A stretch of 64,000 nucleotides of DNA from an uncultured Saprospiraceae bacterium. Its GTDB lineage: Bacteria; Bacteroidota; Bacteroidia; Chitinophagales; Saprospiraceae. Below the pieces are notes generated by a model that saw nothing but the letters and a program-made list of their open reading frames with translations, was not told the origin of the DNA and searched no databases. Where the stretch lies: contig CALMSO010000024.1 in the NCBI GenBank assembly GCA_937872385.1, positions 1 to 64,000 of the forward strand, in the 5' to 3' direction. Position 1 is the stretch's first letter. Each line of letters opens with the position of its first letter. Below, piece by piece: positions 54,871 through 62,844 of the stretch. Both the position numbers and the translations under genes were made by a program.

Positions 54871-56349
54871 TTAGTTCATGTGCCGCGCTTTTATTTTATC
54901 ATAAGTGGGCAGTTTTGCATAATGCCATTTTTTAATTATTTCACCGTTTTTTAATAATACTACACCAGGATTGGAGCGGATAATGGTTTTTAATAAAATA
55001 TCATCGGCTACTAAAAACGGATAGTCACTTTGAGTAGCAGCCCGGAAGTGTTCGATTTTTTCCGGCGATTCGAAAGCCGTCACGGCGTGTACTTTCAGCC
55101 CATCTTTGCGTGCGGCCGCCAAAACCGGGTTTACCACCTCTTGCCAGCGCTCCACGAAATCTTCGTTCCATTGGAAAGTTTCTTTTTCTTCGGTGCGCTC
55201 TTCTACAATGAAGGTTTCGCTGGGGCGCAGCTCGCCGTTGGGCAAGGTGTCCATGAGGTAAACGGTGTCGCGTATTGTAAAGGATTCCCGGCCAGCGCTT
55301 TTGCCATACAGTTTGTGCGATACAATGAAGAAGCTGTAGCCAGGGTCACTGAGCAATGCTTCCGCGTGGCTGATGCCCTCTGCGTCTTCCACGTCAAAAT
55401 CACTGATTTTGGTGCGTGGTATAGCCGGTTCGGATTTGATTTGATCGTATTCCCACTCCTCGCTCGGATAATTTTGAAATTCTTTGAGGAATTGTTCGTA
55501 AGGCAATTCTACTACTTTTTTGGTGTTCTTATTGGTCAGTTTATAAGCCAGCACTGCTACATTAGCGGCAGCTTCTTCTTCGGCTTGTTTGGTCGCGGCT
55601 ACATTAACGCCTTCTTTGAAAGGGCGAAAATCTATGACCGGCAGATCCCAGACATAATTGCTGATAGAAAAAAGAACAGAGCCAATGCCGATGACAAACA
55701 GCAGCACCGAGCGGCGTACCGGGCTGAGCAATTGGTGCATATTTTTGTGGCGCAATACAAACAAGATCGCGGGCACCATCAAGAACACGTCCTTGAGGAA
55801 GGAAACGCGGGGTTCCAATTTCAAAAAGTCGCCGAAGCAGCCGCAATCGGTCACTTTCATATTGGTGGCCACGTAGGGGCCCCATTGGCCAAACTGGAAG
55901 AAATTGACGCCATCAGGTACATAGCCGGTGAGGAAGGTGAAACCAGTCAGAAAAGTAAAAAATGCGACAATCACCAAAAAGACCCAACTGTTGAATTGGT
56001 TGCGCGCACCCAGTATTAGCGCGGCGCCCACCACGATTTCGAGTACAATCATAGTAGTGGAAAAAGTGGGCGCATACTCCGATAGCCAAGGGAAGAGCGG
56101 TGCCAAAAACGAAAACCAAGTACCTTGAAAAGTGCTGGCGAATTCGGCAAAATATTGCTCCATCTTGTAGGCAGTGCCGAGGGGGTCAATTGCTTTGACG
56201 GCACCGGAAAAAATGAAAAGCGCCCCGCAGAAGTTTTGCAGGTAGCTGAGGAGCCAGTTGGTTGATTTATTTTTATTGCTAAAGCCAACCAGCCCGGTGA
56301 GTGCTAAGGCAACGATAGCGATGATGAGTACGAGTAGTCCGAGCGTCAT
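54871..56349 (-). CDS. BT_3928-type membrane protein with DoxX-like core and thioredoxin-like C-terminus
   Basis: This 492-residue protein has about eight membrane segments in its first 250 residues. These include a DoxX/MauE-like core (SYLQNFCGALFIFSGAVKAI, residues about 34-53; MIVLEIVVGAALILGARNQF) and the motif KVTDCGCFGDFLKLEP (about 165-180), a redox-type CxC. The C-terminal half (about 260-492) is soluble and ends in a thioredoxin-like stretch (PFLVADDILLKTIIRSNPGV then LLKNGEIIKKWHYAKLP). It matches the BT_3928 type found across Bacteroidota next to DUF1599. The function is unproven; disulfide or electron transfer is a reasonable guess. It follows the DUF1599 gene by 12 bases and ends at a strong terminator. 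Confidence 0.85.
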   Translation of the reverse strand: MTLGLLVLIIAIVALALTGLVGFSNKNKSTNWLLSYLQNFCGALFIFSGAVKAIDPLGTAYKMEQYFAEFASTFQGTWFSFLAPLFPWLSEYAPTFSTTMIVLEIVVGAALILGARNQFNSWVFLVIVAFFTFLTGFTFLTGYVPDGVNFFQFGQWGPYVATNMKVTDCGCFGDFLKLEPRVSFLKDVFLMVPAILFVLRHKNMHQLLSPVRRSVLLFVIGIGSVLFSISNYVWDLPVIDFRPFKEGVNVAATKQAEEEAAANVAVLAYKLTNKNTKKVVELPYEQFLKEFQNYPSEEWEYDQIKSEPAIPRTKISDFDVEDAEGISHAEALLSDPGYSFFIVSHKLYGKSAGRESFTIRDTVYLMDTLPNGELRPSETFIVEERTEEKETFQWNEDFVERWQEVVNPVLAAARKDGLKVHAVTAFESPEKIEHFRAATQSDYPFLVADDILLKTIIRSNPGVVLLKNGEIIKKWHYAKLPTYDKIKARHMN

Positions 56350-56361
56350 AATGCGTATTTT

Positions 56362-56961
56362 TTATAGCTGATAATCAGTTGTTTGTGATTCTTTTTCGTA
56401 CAATTTGATGAGCGCAAAGATAGCATAATTTATGATGTCGAGATAATTAGCATCCAAGCCTTCCGAAATTTCGGTTTGTCCATTGTTATCTTCGATTTGC
56501 TTGATGCGCAGCAGCTTCATCAGGATGAGGTCGGTCATAGAGCTGACGCGCATTTCTCGCCACACCTCGCCATAGTCGTGGTTTTTGGCTATCATCAGGG
56601 CGCGGGCCTGCTCCAATTGTTGCCCAAACAGGGTAGTAGCCTCGGCGGCCTCGAGTTCGAGCGGAGCGCTCACAGGCAGGTGCAACTGGATGAGTGCCAA
56701 GGCACTATAATTGACCAACCCGATAAATTCAGATTCAATAGAATCGCCAATTTTTTGTATTTGCTTCTCTTCGATGCTGCGAATACGGCGCGCTTTGATA
56801 AAAAGCTGATCGGTAAGCGAAGTGGTGCGCAGAATACGCCAGGCAGTGCCGTAGTCCTTATTTTTTTGTAGGAAAAGATTTTGGCAAATCTGTACAATGC
56901 GATCGTATTGCTCCAGTGTTTTTTCCACTTCCCGTTTCGGTTTAGCGACAAATATACTCAT
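56362..56961 (-). CDS. DUF1599 domain protein
   Basis: This 199-residue cytoplasmic protein has two copies of a DUF1599 module. Each contains a KNxDYG-type motif: LFLQKNKDYGTAWRILRTTS (about 29-48) and MIAKNHDYGEVWREMRVSSM (about 121-140). Each module then has LxxKxxRI and a helical NYxxxALI segment. The family resembles MazG-like all-alpha nucleotide pyrophosphohydrolases in pattern, but activity is not established. It is the first gene of a two-gene unit with the BT_3928 protein. Starts at 56961 and 56994 are both possible; 56961 (MSIFVAKPKREVEKTLEQYD) is preferred. Confidence 0.83.
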   Translation of the reverse strand: MSIFVAKPKREVEKTLEQYDRIVQICQNLFLQKNKDYGTAWRILRTTSLTDQLFIKARRIRSIEEKQIQKIGDSIESEFIGLVNYSALALIQLHLPVSAPLELEAAEATTLFGQQLEQARALMIAKNHDYGEVWREMRVSSMTDLILMKLLRIKQIEDNNGQTEISEGLDANYLDIINYAIFALIKLYEKESQTTDYQL

Positions 56962-57016
56962 CGTTTGTGGTTTCTCCGGATAATTTTTGTCCATAATATT
57001 GTAAAAACAGAAAACC

Positions 57017-57046
57017 TTGCGGTGTAGAATAAGTCTGCTATTTTTG
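57017..57046 (+). promoter_or_regulatory. Complete promoter of the DMT transporter gene
   Basis: TTG (57017-57019), exactly 19 bases, then TATTTTTG (57039-57046). This fits the Bacteroidota -33/-7 pattern. The start codon follows 24 bases later, at 57071. Confidence 0.72.
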
Positions 57047-57070
57047 TCTCGCCAAGAAAAAGGGCCGTCT

Positions 57071-57946
57071 ATGCTATATCTACTGCTTTCCATTCTGAGT
57101 TCTACTGCTATTATCCTGATTTTCAGGCTATTTCCGCGTTATAGCGTGCATACTTTTCAGGCTATTGTGTTCAATTATTTGACCTGTTTCGTCTGCGGCT
57201 GGCTGGCTTTAGGCACCTTTCCGGTCACGCGTACTACTTTGCAAGTGGACTGGCTGCCTTATTCCTTGCTATTAGGCGCGGTCTTTATTTTTACCTTCAA
57301 TATCACGGCGCGCACCGTGCAGCATTTTGGCGTCACGATTACTTCGGTCATGCAACGGATGTCGCTGCTGATTGTAGTGCCTTTTGCCATTATAACTTAT
57401 CAAGAGCCTTTGCCTTGGCTCAAGGCGGCGGGACTGTTGCTTGCCTTACCGGCAATTGTTTGTACCAATTTGCCCGACAAAACACCTTCGGCCTTGCCCG
57501 TGCAGCGGCGTGGCTGGCTTTGGTTCTTACCTTTGTTTTTGTGGCTCAACAGTGGTGTGGTGGAGGTGCTGCTGCTGTATGTCGAGCGTCAGACGGCGGG
57601 CAATGCCAGTTTATTGTTTACGACTTTCATTTTTGGCACGGCGGGGCTGATTGGTTTGCTGTACGTGCTGCCGCAAATATTGGGCGGCCGGATGCGCGTG
57701 GAGTGGCGCAATGTATTGGGGGGGATTTTTCTTGGTGTACCCAATTTCGGTTCTATCTTTTTCATTCTCAAAGCTTTAAATGCTGGCTGGGATGGCTCGG
57801 TGGTATTCCCTGTCAATAGTGTGACCGTGATTGGGCTGTCGGCCCTTTCGGCTTGGCTGCTTTTTGCCGAAAAATTATCAAAAATCAATATCCTCGGCGT
57901 GGCCTTAGCCATCATTGCCATTGTACTTATTGCCTTAGCAAGATGA
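57071..57946 (+). CDS. EamA/DMT superfamily transporter
   Basis: This 291-residue protein has about ten membrane helices in two EamA-type halves, the drug/metabolite transporter fold. Examples are MLYLLLSILSSTAIILIFRL at the N-terminus, VTITSVMQRMSLLIVVPFAI in the middle and a final NILGVALAIIAIVLIALAR. Substrates of such carriers vary (amino acids, sugars, nucleotide sugars) and cannot be deduced. The ATG at 57071 is fixed by a complete promoter just upstream. Its stop overlaps the yigZ-like start codon (ATGA), so the two are translated together. Confidence 0.83.
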   Translation: MLYLLLSILSSTAIILIFRLFPRYSVHTFQAIVFNYLTCFVCGWLALGTFPVTRTTLQVDWLPYSLLLGAVFIFTFNITARTVQHFGVTITSVMQRMSLLIVVPFAIITYQEPLPWLKAAGLLLALPAIVCTNLPDKTPSALPVQRRGWLWFLPLFLWLNSGVVEVLLLYVERQTAGNASLLFTTFIFGTAGLIGLLYVLPQILGGRMRVEWRNVLGGIFLGVPNFGSIFFILKALNAGWDGSVVFPVNSVTVIGLSALSAWLLFAEKLSKINILGVALAIIAIVLIALAR

Positions 57947-58599
57947 AAAAAGACACGTATAAAACGATACAATCGGCGGGCACCGGCGAATTTAAAGACC
58001 GGGGCAGCAAGTTTTTGGGCTACGCTTTTCCGGTGGCGCATGAAGCAGATTGTCAGGAGCATGTAGATGCCTTGCGCAAAGCCCACCCCAAAGCACGCCA
58101 TTATTGCTATGCCTATCGCCTGGGGCTGGATGGGAATCACTTTCGTGCCAATGACGACGGTGAACCCAGCGGCACGGCAGGCCGCCCGATATTGGGGCAG
58201 ATCGACAGTTTTGAATTGACAAATGTATTGGTAGTAGTTGTACGCTACTTTGGCGGCACCTTGCTGGGCACTTCGGGTTTGATAAATGCCTACAAACTCG
58301 CCGCGGCCGAAGCCCTTCAGCAGTCCGAAAAAATCGAAAAAACCGTCGCAGAAGTATATCGGCTGGCTTTTGATTATGCTCTGATGAGCCAGGTGATGAA
58401 CGCCCTGAAAAAGACCGAGATAGAAATGATGCAGCAAGATTTTGGTGCTACCGCAGCGGTGGATATTGCCATTCGCCAAAGCGAAACGCTCGAAACCCTG
58501 CGCTTGCTCAAGGCGCGCATCGCCGATTTGCCGATAGAAATGGTGGGCGACGAAACGGTCATTGAAGGCCTGACGCTGACCTGGCAGTACACCCGCTGA
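57943..58599 (+). CDS. YigZ/IMPACT family protein
   Basis: This 218-residue cytoplasmic protein belongs to the YigZ (UPF0029/IMPACT) family, thought to bind RNA or affect translation. The N-terminal IMPACT domain (about 1-120) shows EFKDRGSKFLGYAFPV, HYCYAYRLG, and the strongly conserved NDDGEPSGTAGRPILGQI with VVVVRYFGGTLLGTSGLINA. The C-terminal DUF1949-type domain is about 140-205. It starts at 57943, overlapping the transporter stop by four bases. It ends one base away from the convergent SUI1 gene, an unusually tight arrangement of two translation-related genes. Confidence 0.9.
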   Translation: MKKDTYKTIQSAGTGEFKDRGSKFLGYAFPVAHEADCQEHVDALRKAHPKARHYCYAYRLGLDGNHFRANDDGEPSGTAGRPILGQIDSFELTNVLVVVVRYFGGTLLGTSGLINAYKLAAAEALQQSEKIEKTVAEVYRLAFDYALMSQVMNALKKTEIEMMQQDFGATAAVDIAIRQSETLETLRLLKARIADLPIEMVGDETVIEGLTLTWQYTR

Positions 58600-58600
58600 T

Positions 58601-58948
58601 TCAGCCGCCCGCTTTTTTGGCTTGTGTGTAGCCGGCTTCCGCCAATAGCGCCAGCACCTTGTCGCGGTGGTCGCCTTGCAAAATAATGTTGCCGTCTTTG
58701 GCAGCCCCGCCCACGCTAAGTTTGGTTTTCAATAGTTTAGCGAGTTCTTTTAAATCGGTTTCCGTTCCGACAAAACCCTTGATGACGGTCGCTTCCTTTC
58801 CGCCGCGTTGCTTACGATCGAGCCAGATGCGCAGCGCCTGCCGGGCCGGCTCCAATGTCACCGCATCTTCCACCGGTTCCGTCTCCCAGGTAAAATCCGG
58901 ATCAGTAGAGAAAACAATGCCATCCCGGTTGTTTTTTTTCTTTTTCAT
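58601..58948 (-). CDS. SUI1/YciH family translation factor
   Basis: This 115-residue protein is the bacterial eIF1-like SUI1/YciH type. The N-terminal third is basic and unordered. The SUI1 fold (about 38-112) has RIWLDRKQRGGKEATVIKGF, LKELAKLLKTKLSVGGAAKD and GNIILQGDHRDKVLALLAEA, where the G-G-x-x-K-D region contacts the ribosome. Eukaryotic eIF1 controls start-codon choice; the bacterial role is only partly known. Upstream, from 58977, lies the 62-bp repeated element also found before the carbonic anhydrase gene, so the two genes may share control. Confidence 0.9.
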   Translation of the reverse strand: MKKKKNNRDGIVFSTDPDFTWETEPVEDAVTLEPARQALRIWLDRKQRGGKEATVIKGFVGTETDLKELAKLLKTKLSVGGAAKDGNIILQGDHRDKVLALLAEAGYTQAKKAGG

Positions 58949-58976
58949 TTCCGTTGTTATTTACTATAGTTTATAC

Positions 58977-59038
58977 GCAACAAATGTCCGGTTTTCATTT
59001 TAAAAACGCTATATTTATATCACTTTTGTTATCAATCT
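58977..59038. repeat. 62-bp dispersed repeat, copy A (upstream of SUI1)
   Basis: This copy agrees with 60751-60812 at 59 of 62 bases, in the same orientation, starting at GCAACAAATGTCCGG and ending at CAATCT. On the minus strand its end next to the gene reads GACATTTG, one base from the -7 consensus TAnnTTTG. It begins 29 bases upstream of the SUI1 start. Confidence 0.92.
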
Positions 59039-59088
59039 TATCAGGCTATTAAGCTATAAGTAATAGCGTTTCCGATTTCTAAAAATTT

Positions 59089-59124
59089 GGAAGCAGTTTG
59101 AGTTAATTAATTCAAGCTGCTTCC
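59089..59124 (+). promoter_or_regulatory. Long hairpin directly before the T9SS gene start
   Basis: GGAAGCAG (59089-59096) pairs with CTGCTTCC (59117-59124). The sequence between them is itself self-complementary (TTGA with TCAA around TTAATTAA) if two G-T wobbles are allowed, giving an 18-bp RNA stem. AATTT before and AAATT after can add five pairs past a CC bulge. It ends 15 bases before the ATG at 59140, so it could hide the ribosome-binding region. Confidence 0.55.
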
Positions 59125-59139
59125 CCAAATTATTCAACA

Positions 59140-60057
59140 ATGATACGATACATTACGCTCGTTTTTGTTCTACTTCATGTGAACATCCATTGTAGCAATG
59201 CCCAACTCTGGGCAAACCCTGAGAATCGCTGGCACGTAAATATTAATTGTCTCGGCCCACAACCTTTTGGTGGTTTCGAGGTTCGTGCTTACTTTCTGAA
59301 AGATACTTTAAAGCAAAACGGAGAGGTCTATTTGCAAATGCATGAAACGTTGGATACAACATTTCAAACATCTACACCTACAGGCACATATTATCGGGAG
59401 GAAGATAATAAAGTGTACTTATTAGCGCTGGGGCAGCCGGAAAGATTAATTTATGATTTTAATTTGACAACCGGAGATACCCTCACTATTGATGTTGGTT
59501 TTTTCCAGCTACTAATTAAAGTTGTTTCAATGGACTCAGTCATCCTGAGAGATGGCACTAAACGTAAACGCCTTACAATACAACAGGACAGTCCATTTGC
59601 ATATGAAACTGCCTTTTGGGTAGAGGGTATTGGTAGTAACTTTGCACCCTTGGACACCTGGAGTATGTTTGTTTCTGATTGCGGGAATTCCTTAAGTTGT
59701 TTTTATCAGAAGGATAGTCTTCTTTACAAATTTGATGAAAATTCAATCTGCAATTTAGGGCGACCAATAGGTGATCCTGTCAATGTGCAAGAAATCTCTG
59801 CGTTAGCAAGTATAAAAGTTTTTCCCAATCCGTTTAGTGATGACTTGTACGTAGATGTTGAATTAATGACAGGATTTTCATCAAATCATAATTATACACT
59901 CATTATATCAGATGCTCAAGGGCGGCAGCTATATCAGCACAAATTGAATCAAATAAATAATTTTCGCATTAATACTACCCACTGGCAAAGAGGGGTTTAT
60001 TTCGTAGCCATCTGGTCAGGAAATAGAATATTATCCAGAAAACTGCTAAAAAAATGA
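59140..60057 (+). CDS. Small secreted protein with type A T9SS sorting domain
   Basis: This 305-residue protein has a signal peptide (about 1-21, ending SNA-QLW). A beta-rich region of unknown fold (about 25-215) includes YDFNLTTGDTLTIDVGFFQL and FWVEGIGSNFAPLDTWSMFV. The type A sorting domain is at the C-terminus (about 225-305: IKVFPNPFSDDLYVDVELMT, RGVYFVAIWSGNRILSRKLL). It should be secreted through the type IX system and anchored. Base composition looks clearly more AT-rich than its neighbours, with many AAT, TTA and ATT codons, so it may have been acquired or be evolving fast. A long hairpin sits right before the start. Confidence 0.82.
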   Translation: MIRYITLVFVLLHVNIHCSNAQLWANPENRWHVNINCLGPQPFGGFEVRAYFLKDTLKQNGEVYLQMHETLDTTFQTSTPTGTYYREEDNKVYLLALGQPERLIYDFNLTTGDTLTIDVGFFQLLIKVVSMDSVILRDGTKRKRLTIQQDSPFAYETAFWVEGIGSNFAPLDTWSMFVSDCGNSLSCFYQKDSLLYKFDENSICNLGRPIGDPVNVQEISALASIKVFPNPFSDDLYVDVELMTGFSSNHNYTLIISDAQGRQLYQHKLNQINNFRINTTHWQRGVYFVAIWSGNRILSRKLLKK

Positions 60058-60170
60058 AATATTCATGCGAATCAGGTGTAAAAAAACAACGGTAATACCG
60101 GACGAAAGAGAGAATGAGCAGGCAGAGCAATTCAAATACACAGCCGACAAATTATGCTTAACTGCTGTCT

Positions 60171-60204
60171 TGATATAAGATAGCCTGTTTATATTATATC
60201 AGGC
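60171..60204. terminator. Weak hairpin between convergent genes
   Basis: TGATATAA (60171-60178) pairs with TTATATCA (60194-60201). GCCTG and CAGGC provide an alternative pairing. There is no long T tract, so a role as a two-way terminator between the T9SS gene and the carbonic anhydrase gene is tentative. Confidence 0.35.
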
Positions 60205-60207
60205 GCT

Positions 60208-60726
60208 TCACTCCTCCCGAAACCACCCCGCGTACCGGATGTAAGCATCAGCTATACGCCCGATGGTATCAGCGAATTGCTCAGGGCTGATGGCTTTTAC
60301 CTTTTTGGCAGGTACGCCCGCGTAGATGTAGCCTGACTCGCAAAGGGTATTTTCGAGTACCACCGCTCCAGCGGCTATGAGCACATTGCTTTCTACCACG
60401 GCATGATCCATGACAATAGCCCCCATGCCCACCAGCACATTATCGTGCAAAGTGCAGCCGTGCACCAGCGCGCGGTGCCCCACCGACACATTATTACCAA
60501 TGGTAGTGGCCGCCCGCTCGAAGGTGCCGTGTATCACCGCGCCATCCTGAATATTGACTTTATTGCCTATCCGAATGCTATTGACATCGCCGCGTACCAC
60601 CGCCTGGAACCAGACGCTACAGTCATCGCCCATCACTAAATCCCCAATCAACGTAGCATTTTCGGCGAAAAAACAGTTTGCACCCCACTGCGGCGTATAT
60701 CCGCGCACACTTTTAATTAATGCCAT
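60208..60726 (-). CDS. Gamma carbonic anhydrase-like hexapeptide-repeat protein
   Basis: This 172-residue protein is a left-handed beta-helix of the YrdA/PaaY/CaiE group related to gamma carbonic anhydrases, which form trimers and may hydrate CO2 with a metal at subunit interfaces. Hexapeptide turns run from about 15 to 145: DCSVWFQAVVRGDVNSIRIG, GAVIHGTF, NVSVGHRALVHGCTLHDNVL, NVLIAAGAVVLE. The candidate metal ligands are H70 in VIHG and the two histidines of SVGHRALVHG. It starts ATG at 60726. The second copy of the 62-bp repeat begins 25 bases upstream. Some members lack activity, so carbonic anhydrase function is not certain. Confidence 0.88.
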   Translation of the reverse strand: MALIKSVRGYTPQWGANCFFAENATLIGDLVMGDDCSVWFQAVVRGDVNSIRIGNKVNIQDGAVIHGTFERAATTIGNNVSVGHRALVHGCTLHDNVLVGMGAIVMDHAVVESNVLIAAGAVVLENTLCESGYIYAGVPAKKVKAISPEQFADTIGRIADAYIRYAGWFREE

Positions 60727-60750
60727 GGCGTAATTTTTTTGATTTTATAG

Positions 60751-60812
60751 GCAACAAATGTCCGGTTTTCATTTTAAAAACGCTACATTTATATGACTTT
60801 TGTTAGCAATCT
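60751..60812. repeat. 62-bp dispersed repeat, copy B (upstream of gamma carbonic anhydrase)
   Basis: Differs from copy A at three positions (C for T, G for C, G for T in the distal half). It begins 25 bases upstream of the carbonic anhydrase start and lies in a divergent intergenic region, as copy A does. The rest of 60813-60966 holds nothing I can name. Confidence 0.92.
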
Positions 60813-60966
60813 GCAAAAACAAAACAACACACCTGGGGCTAATCAAAAAACGGAGAGCTGCCAATGTAAGCAGTGAGCAGGTATATCAAAAAGATATCAT
60901 ATCCTACTTTAAGTGCAATTAATTGTGGTATGCTCTTCCAGAAACCATTTACTAAAAACCGTACTT

Positions 60967-62844
60967 ATGAAATCGCTGGAAGAACTCAAAGTCGAACTCC
61001 TTAACGTCATACCTTTAGGGCTGGATATGGCTTTTTCATCGCTTAAAGCGGTGATTCCCAACGATGTACCCAAATATGCCGATGTTATTCAGTTTGAAAG
61101 TCGCTATTTAGACATACAACGCGAACTGTTGAATGGCAACATCGAAAGCGAAAAAGCGACCGTAGAACTAAATAAACTGCGCAGTGCCGTTATACTTTTT
61201 GTAAAAGAACTGAAAGCAGAAGATTTCGTAAAAGAACTTGCCGAGCAAGCGCAGCGCAAGGCCCGTATGGGTAAAATACTAAAGCGCATTCCGAACAAAA
61301 TGCAGGTAAACAAAGAGGTAAGGTGCGTCATCCGCCTCGCTGTAAATGAAACCTTGCTGATGGAAGGGCTGGAAATGGAAACAGATGACGCTATTCGAGA
61401 TGTGCGCATGGGCGGCGTGATGAGCGTGGAAATGATAGACCCCGGCGAGCAACCCGCTTTTGCTATTCGCACTATGTCCACCCCAACGCAAACTATCTTT
61501 GAGGATGATTTCACCGAATGGTTGTTTTTTGTAAAACCATTGACAGAAGGCACCTATCCATTGATGGTAAAGGTCGCTATTGTAGAAATCGTAAATGGCA
61601 TAGAGCGCAAGCGAGAAATTGTCCTGGAAGAAATAGTGGAAGTACTGGCTACTGCGACTGATAAAAAAGCCGATGCAGGATTTACGGATGCTGGCGTGGA
61701 ACTACAAGTAGCCAACGCCAAAACCAAAGCCAAAGGCGGAAAGGCACGCGGCGTGCTGGGGCAGCTCGGACTGAGCAAGGCCGCCGAGATACTACTCATG
61801 CTGGGCGTCGGCATTGCGCTGTTGCTCACGCTTTATTTTGGGGCGCAAGGCTTGCTTTTTTCTGGTGGCGGCGGTAAAAAAAGCACCCAAGAGCCGCTGA
61901 AATGGGAAGCAGTTGACCGGACCGATTCGCTACAAATTATCCGCTTTTTGGCAGAAAGCCCCGATAGTCCTTTTGCCTCCGAAGCGGAGGAGCTGTTGGA
62001 GTCTTTACGGCTGCAATTTCGCTACGAGCAGCGCGGCGATTCACTGGTTTTTTATGCAACAGGTGGCATTTTGCCTAAAGAATTTGTGTTGCTACAGGAG
62101 GACGTACCCGTTTTTATTCAAAAAATGACCGACCGCAGCGATCTGGTGGTGCTGCCTAAAGCCTATAATTTACCTTTCGGCGAATATGAAGCCGCTATCA
62201 CCGACCAAAAAGGAACGCGCAGTGCTATAACAGTGGTTTTTAAGGAAGTGGAGGAAGCGCCTGTTGTGCCAGACCTTGAGCCGGAGTCGGCTCCTGTTAC
62301 TGACAATCGAGTTCCTCGACCTGCCCCTCCACGCCCATCTCCACGCCCGAATGCTAATACCAACAATACCAATACGAATAGTAACAACAATACTTCGCCC
62401 ACTGAGCCAAATAATGCCAATACGAATAGTAACAACAATACTCCGCCCCCGGTACAACCAACACCAACCCCACCCGCGCCGCCTTTGGTCGAAGAGTTTC
62501 GCAGCATGGCCAGCCCGCCTGTTTATCGAGGCTGTCGCAATCGCAATCAAAACCGCCTGCGCGAATGCACCGAGTCGAATATCCGCTCCTTTATTCTACG
62601 TGAATTGGAGCAAATGCCAGAAATCCAAGACAAGAAGGTTGGTAGCCGCTTGGATATTGTTTTCATCATTGACGAACAAGGCAAAGTAAGCACCAGTGGG
62701 CTTTCGCCGGAGTACAGTCCTGCTTTTGTTGCGAAGGTGAAGAAAGCTGTAGAAAGCTTACCGCAATTCATACCCGGCAAAAATGCGCTTGGCGACCCTG
62801 TAAAGGTGCGCTATGGCTTACCGGTGCGCTTCGAGGTGCGTTGA
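60967..62844 (+). CDS. EAD11-like adaptor fused through a membrane helix to a TonB C-terminal domain
   Basis: The protein has 625 residues. Residues about 1-83 are an all-alpha domain (MKSLEELKVELLNVIPLGLD, then FESRYLDIQRELLNGNIESE and LNKLRSAVILFVKEL) that matches the pattern of effector-associated domain 11 (EAD11). Residues about 112-225 are a predicted beta-sandwich (VIRLAVNETLL, then DDFTEWLFFVKPLTEGTYPL) of unknown name. One membrane helix follows (about 272-298, AAEILLMLGVGIALLLTLYF). The outer part has a helical/beta region (about 305-425), a proline- and asparagine-rich linker (about 440-505) and a TonB C-terminal domain (about 512-625, PPVYRGCRNRNQNRLRECTE, LDIVFIIDEQGKVST, FIPGKNALGDPVKVRYGLPV). 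The topology (N inside, C in periplasm) fits TonB. Start at 60967. I infer an adaptor-coupled TonB. Confidence 0.78.
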   Translation: MKSLEELKVELLNVIPLGLDMAFSSLKAVIPNDVPKYADVIQFESRYLDIQRELLNGNIESEKATVELNKLRSAVILFVKELKAEDFVKELAEQAQRKARMGKILKRIPNKMQVNKEVRCVIRLAVNETLLMEGLEMETDDAIRDVRMGGVMSVEMIDPGEQPAFAIRTMSTPTQTIFEDDFTEWLFFVKPLTEGTYPLMVKVAIVEIVNGIERKREIVLEEIVEVLATATDKKADAGFTDAGVELQVANAKTKAKGGKARGVLGQLGLSKAAEILLMLGVGIALLLTLYFGAQGLLFSGGGGKKSTQEPLKWEAVDRTDSLQIIRFLAESPDSPFASEAEELLESLRLQFRYEQRGDSLVFYATGGILPKEFVLLQEDVPVFIQKMTDRSDLVVLPKAYNLPFGEYEAAITDQKGTRSAITVVFKEVEEAPVVPDLEPESAPVTDNRVPRPAPPRPSPRPNANTNNTNTNSNNNTSPTEPNNANTNSNNNTPPPVQPTPTPPAPPLVEEFRSMASPPVYRGCRNRNQNRLRECTESNIRSFILRELEQMPEIQDKKVGSRLDIVFIIDEQGKVSTSGLSPEYSPAFVAKVKKAVESLPQFIPGKNALGDPVKVRYGLPVRFEVR

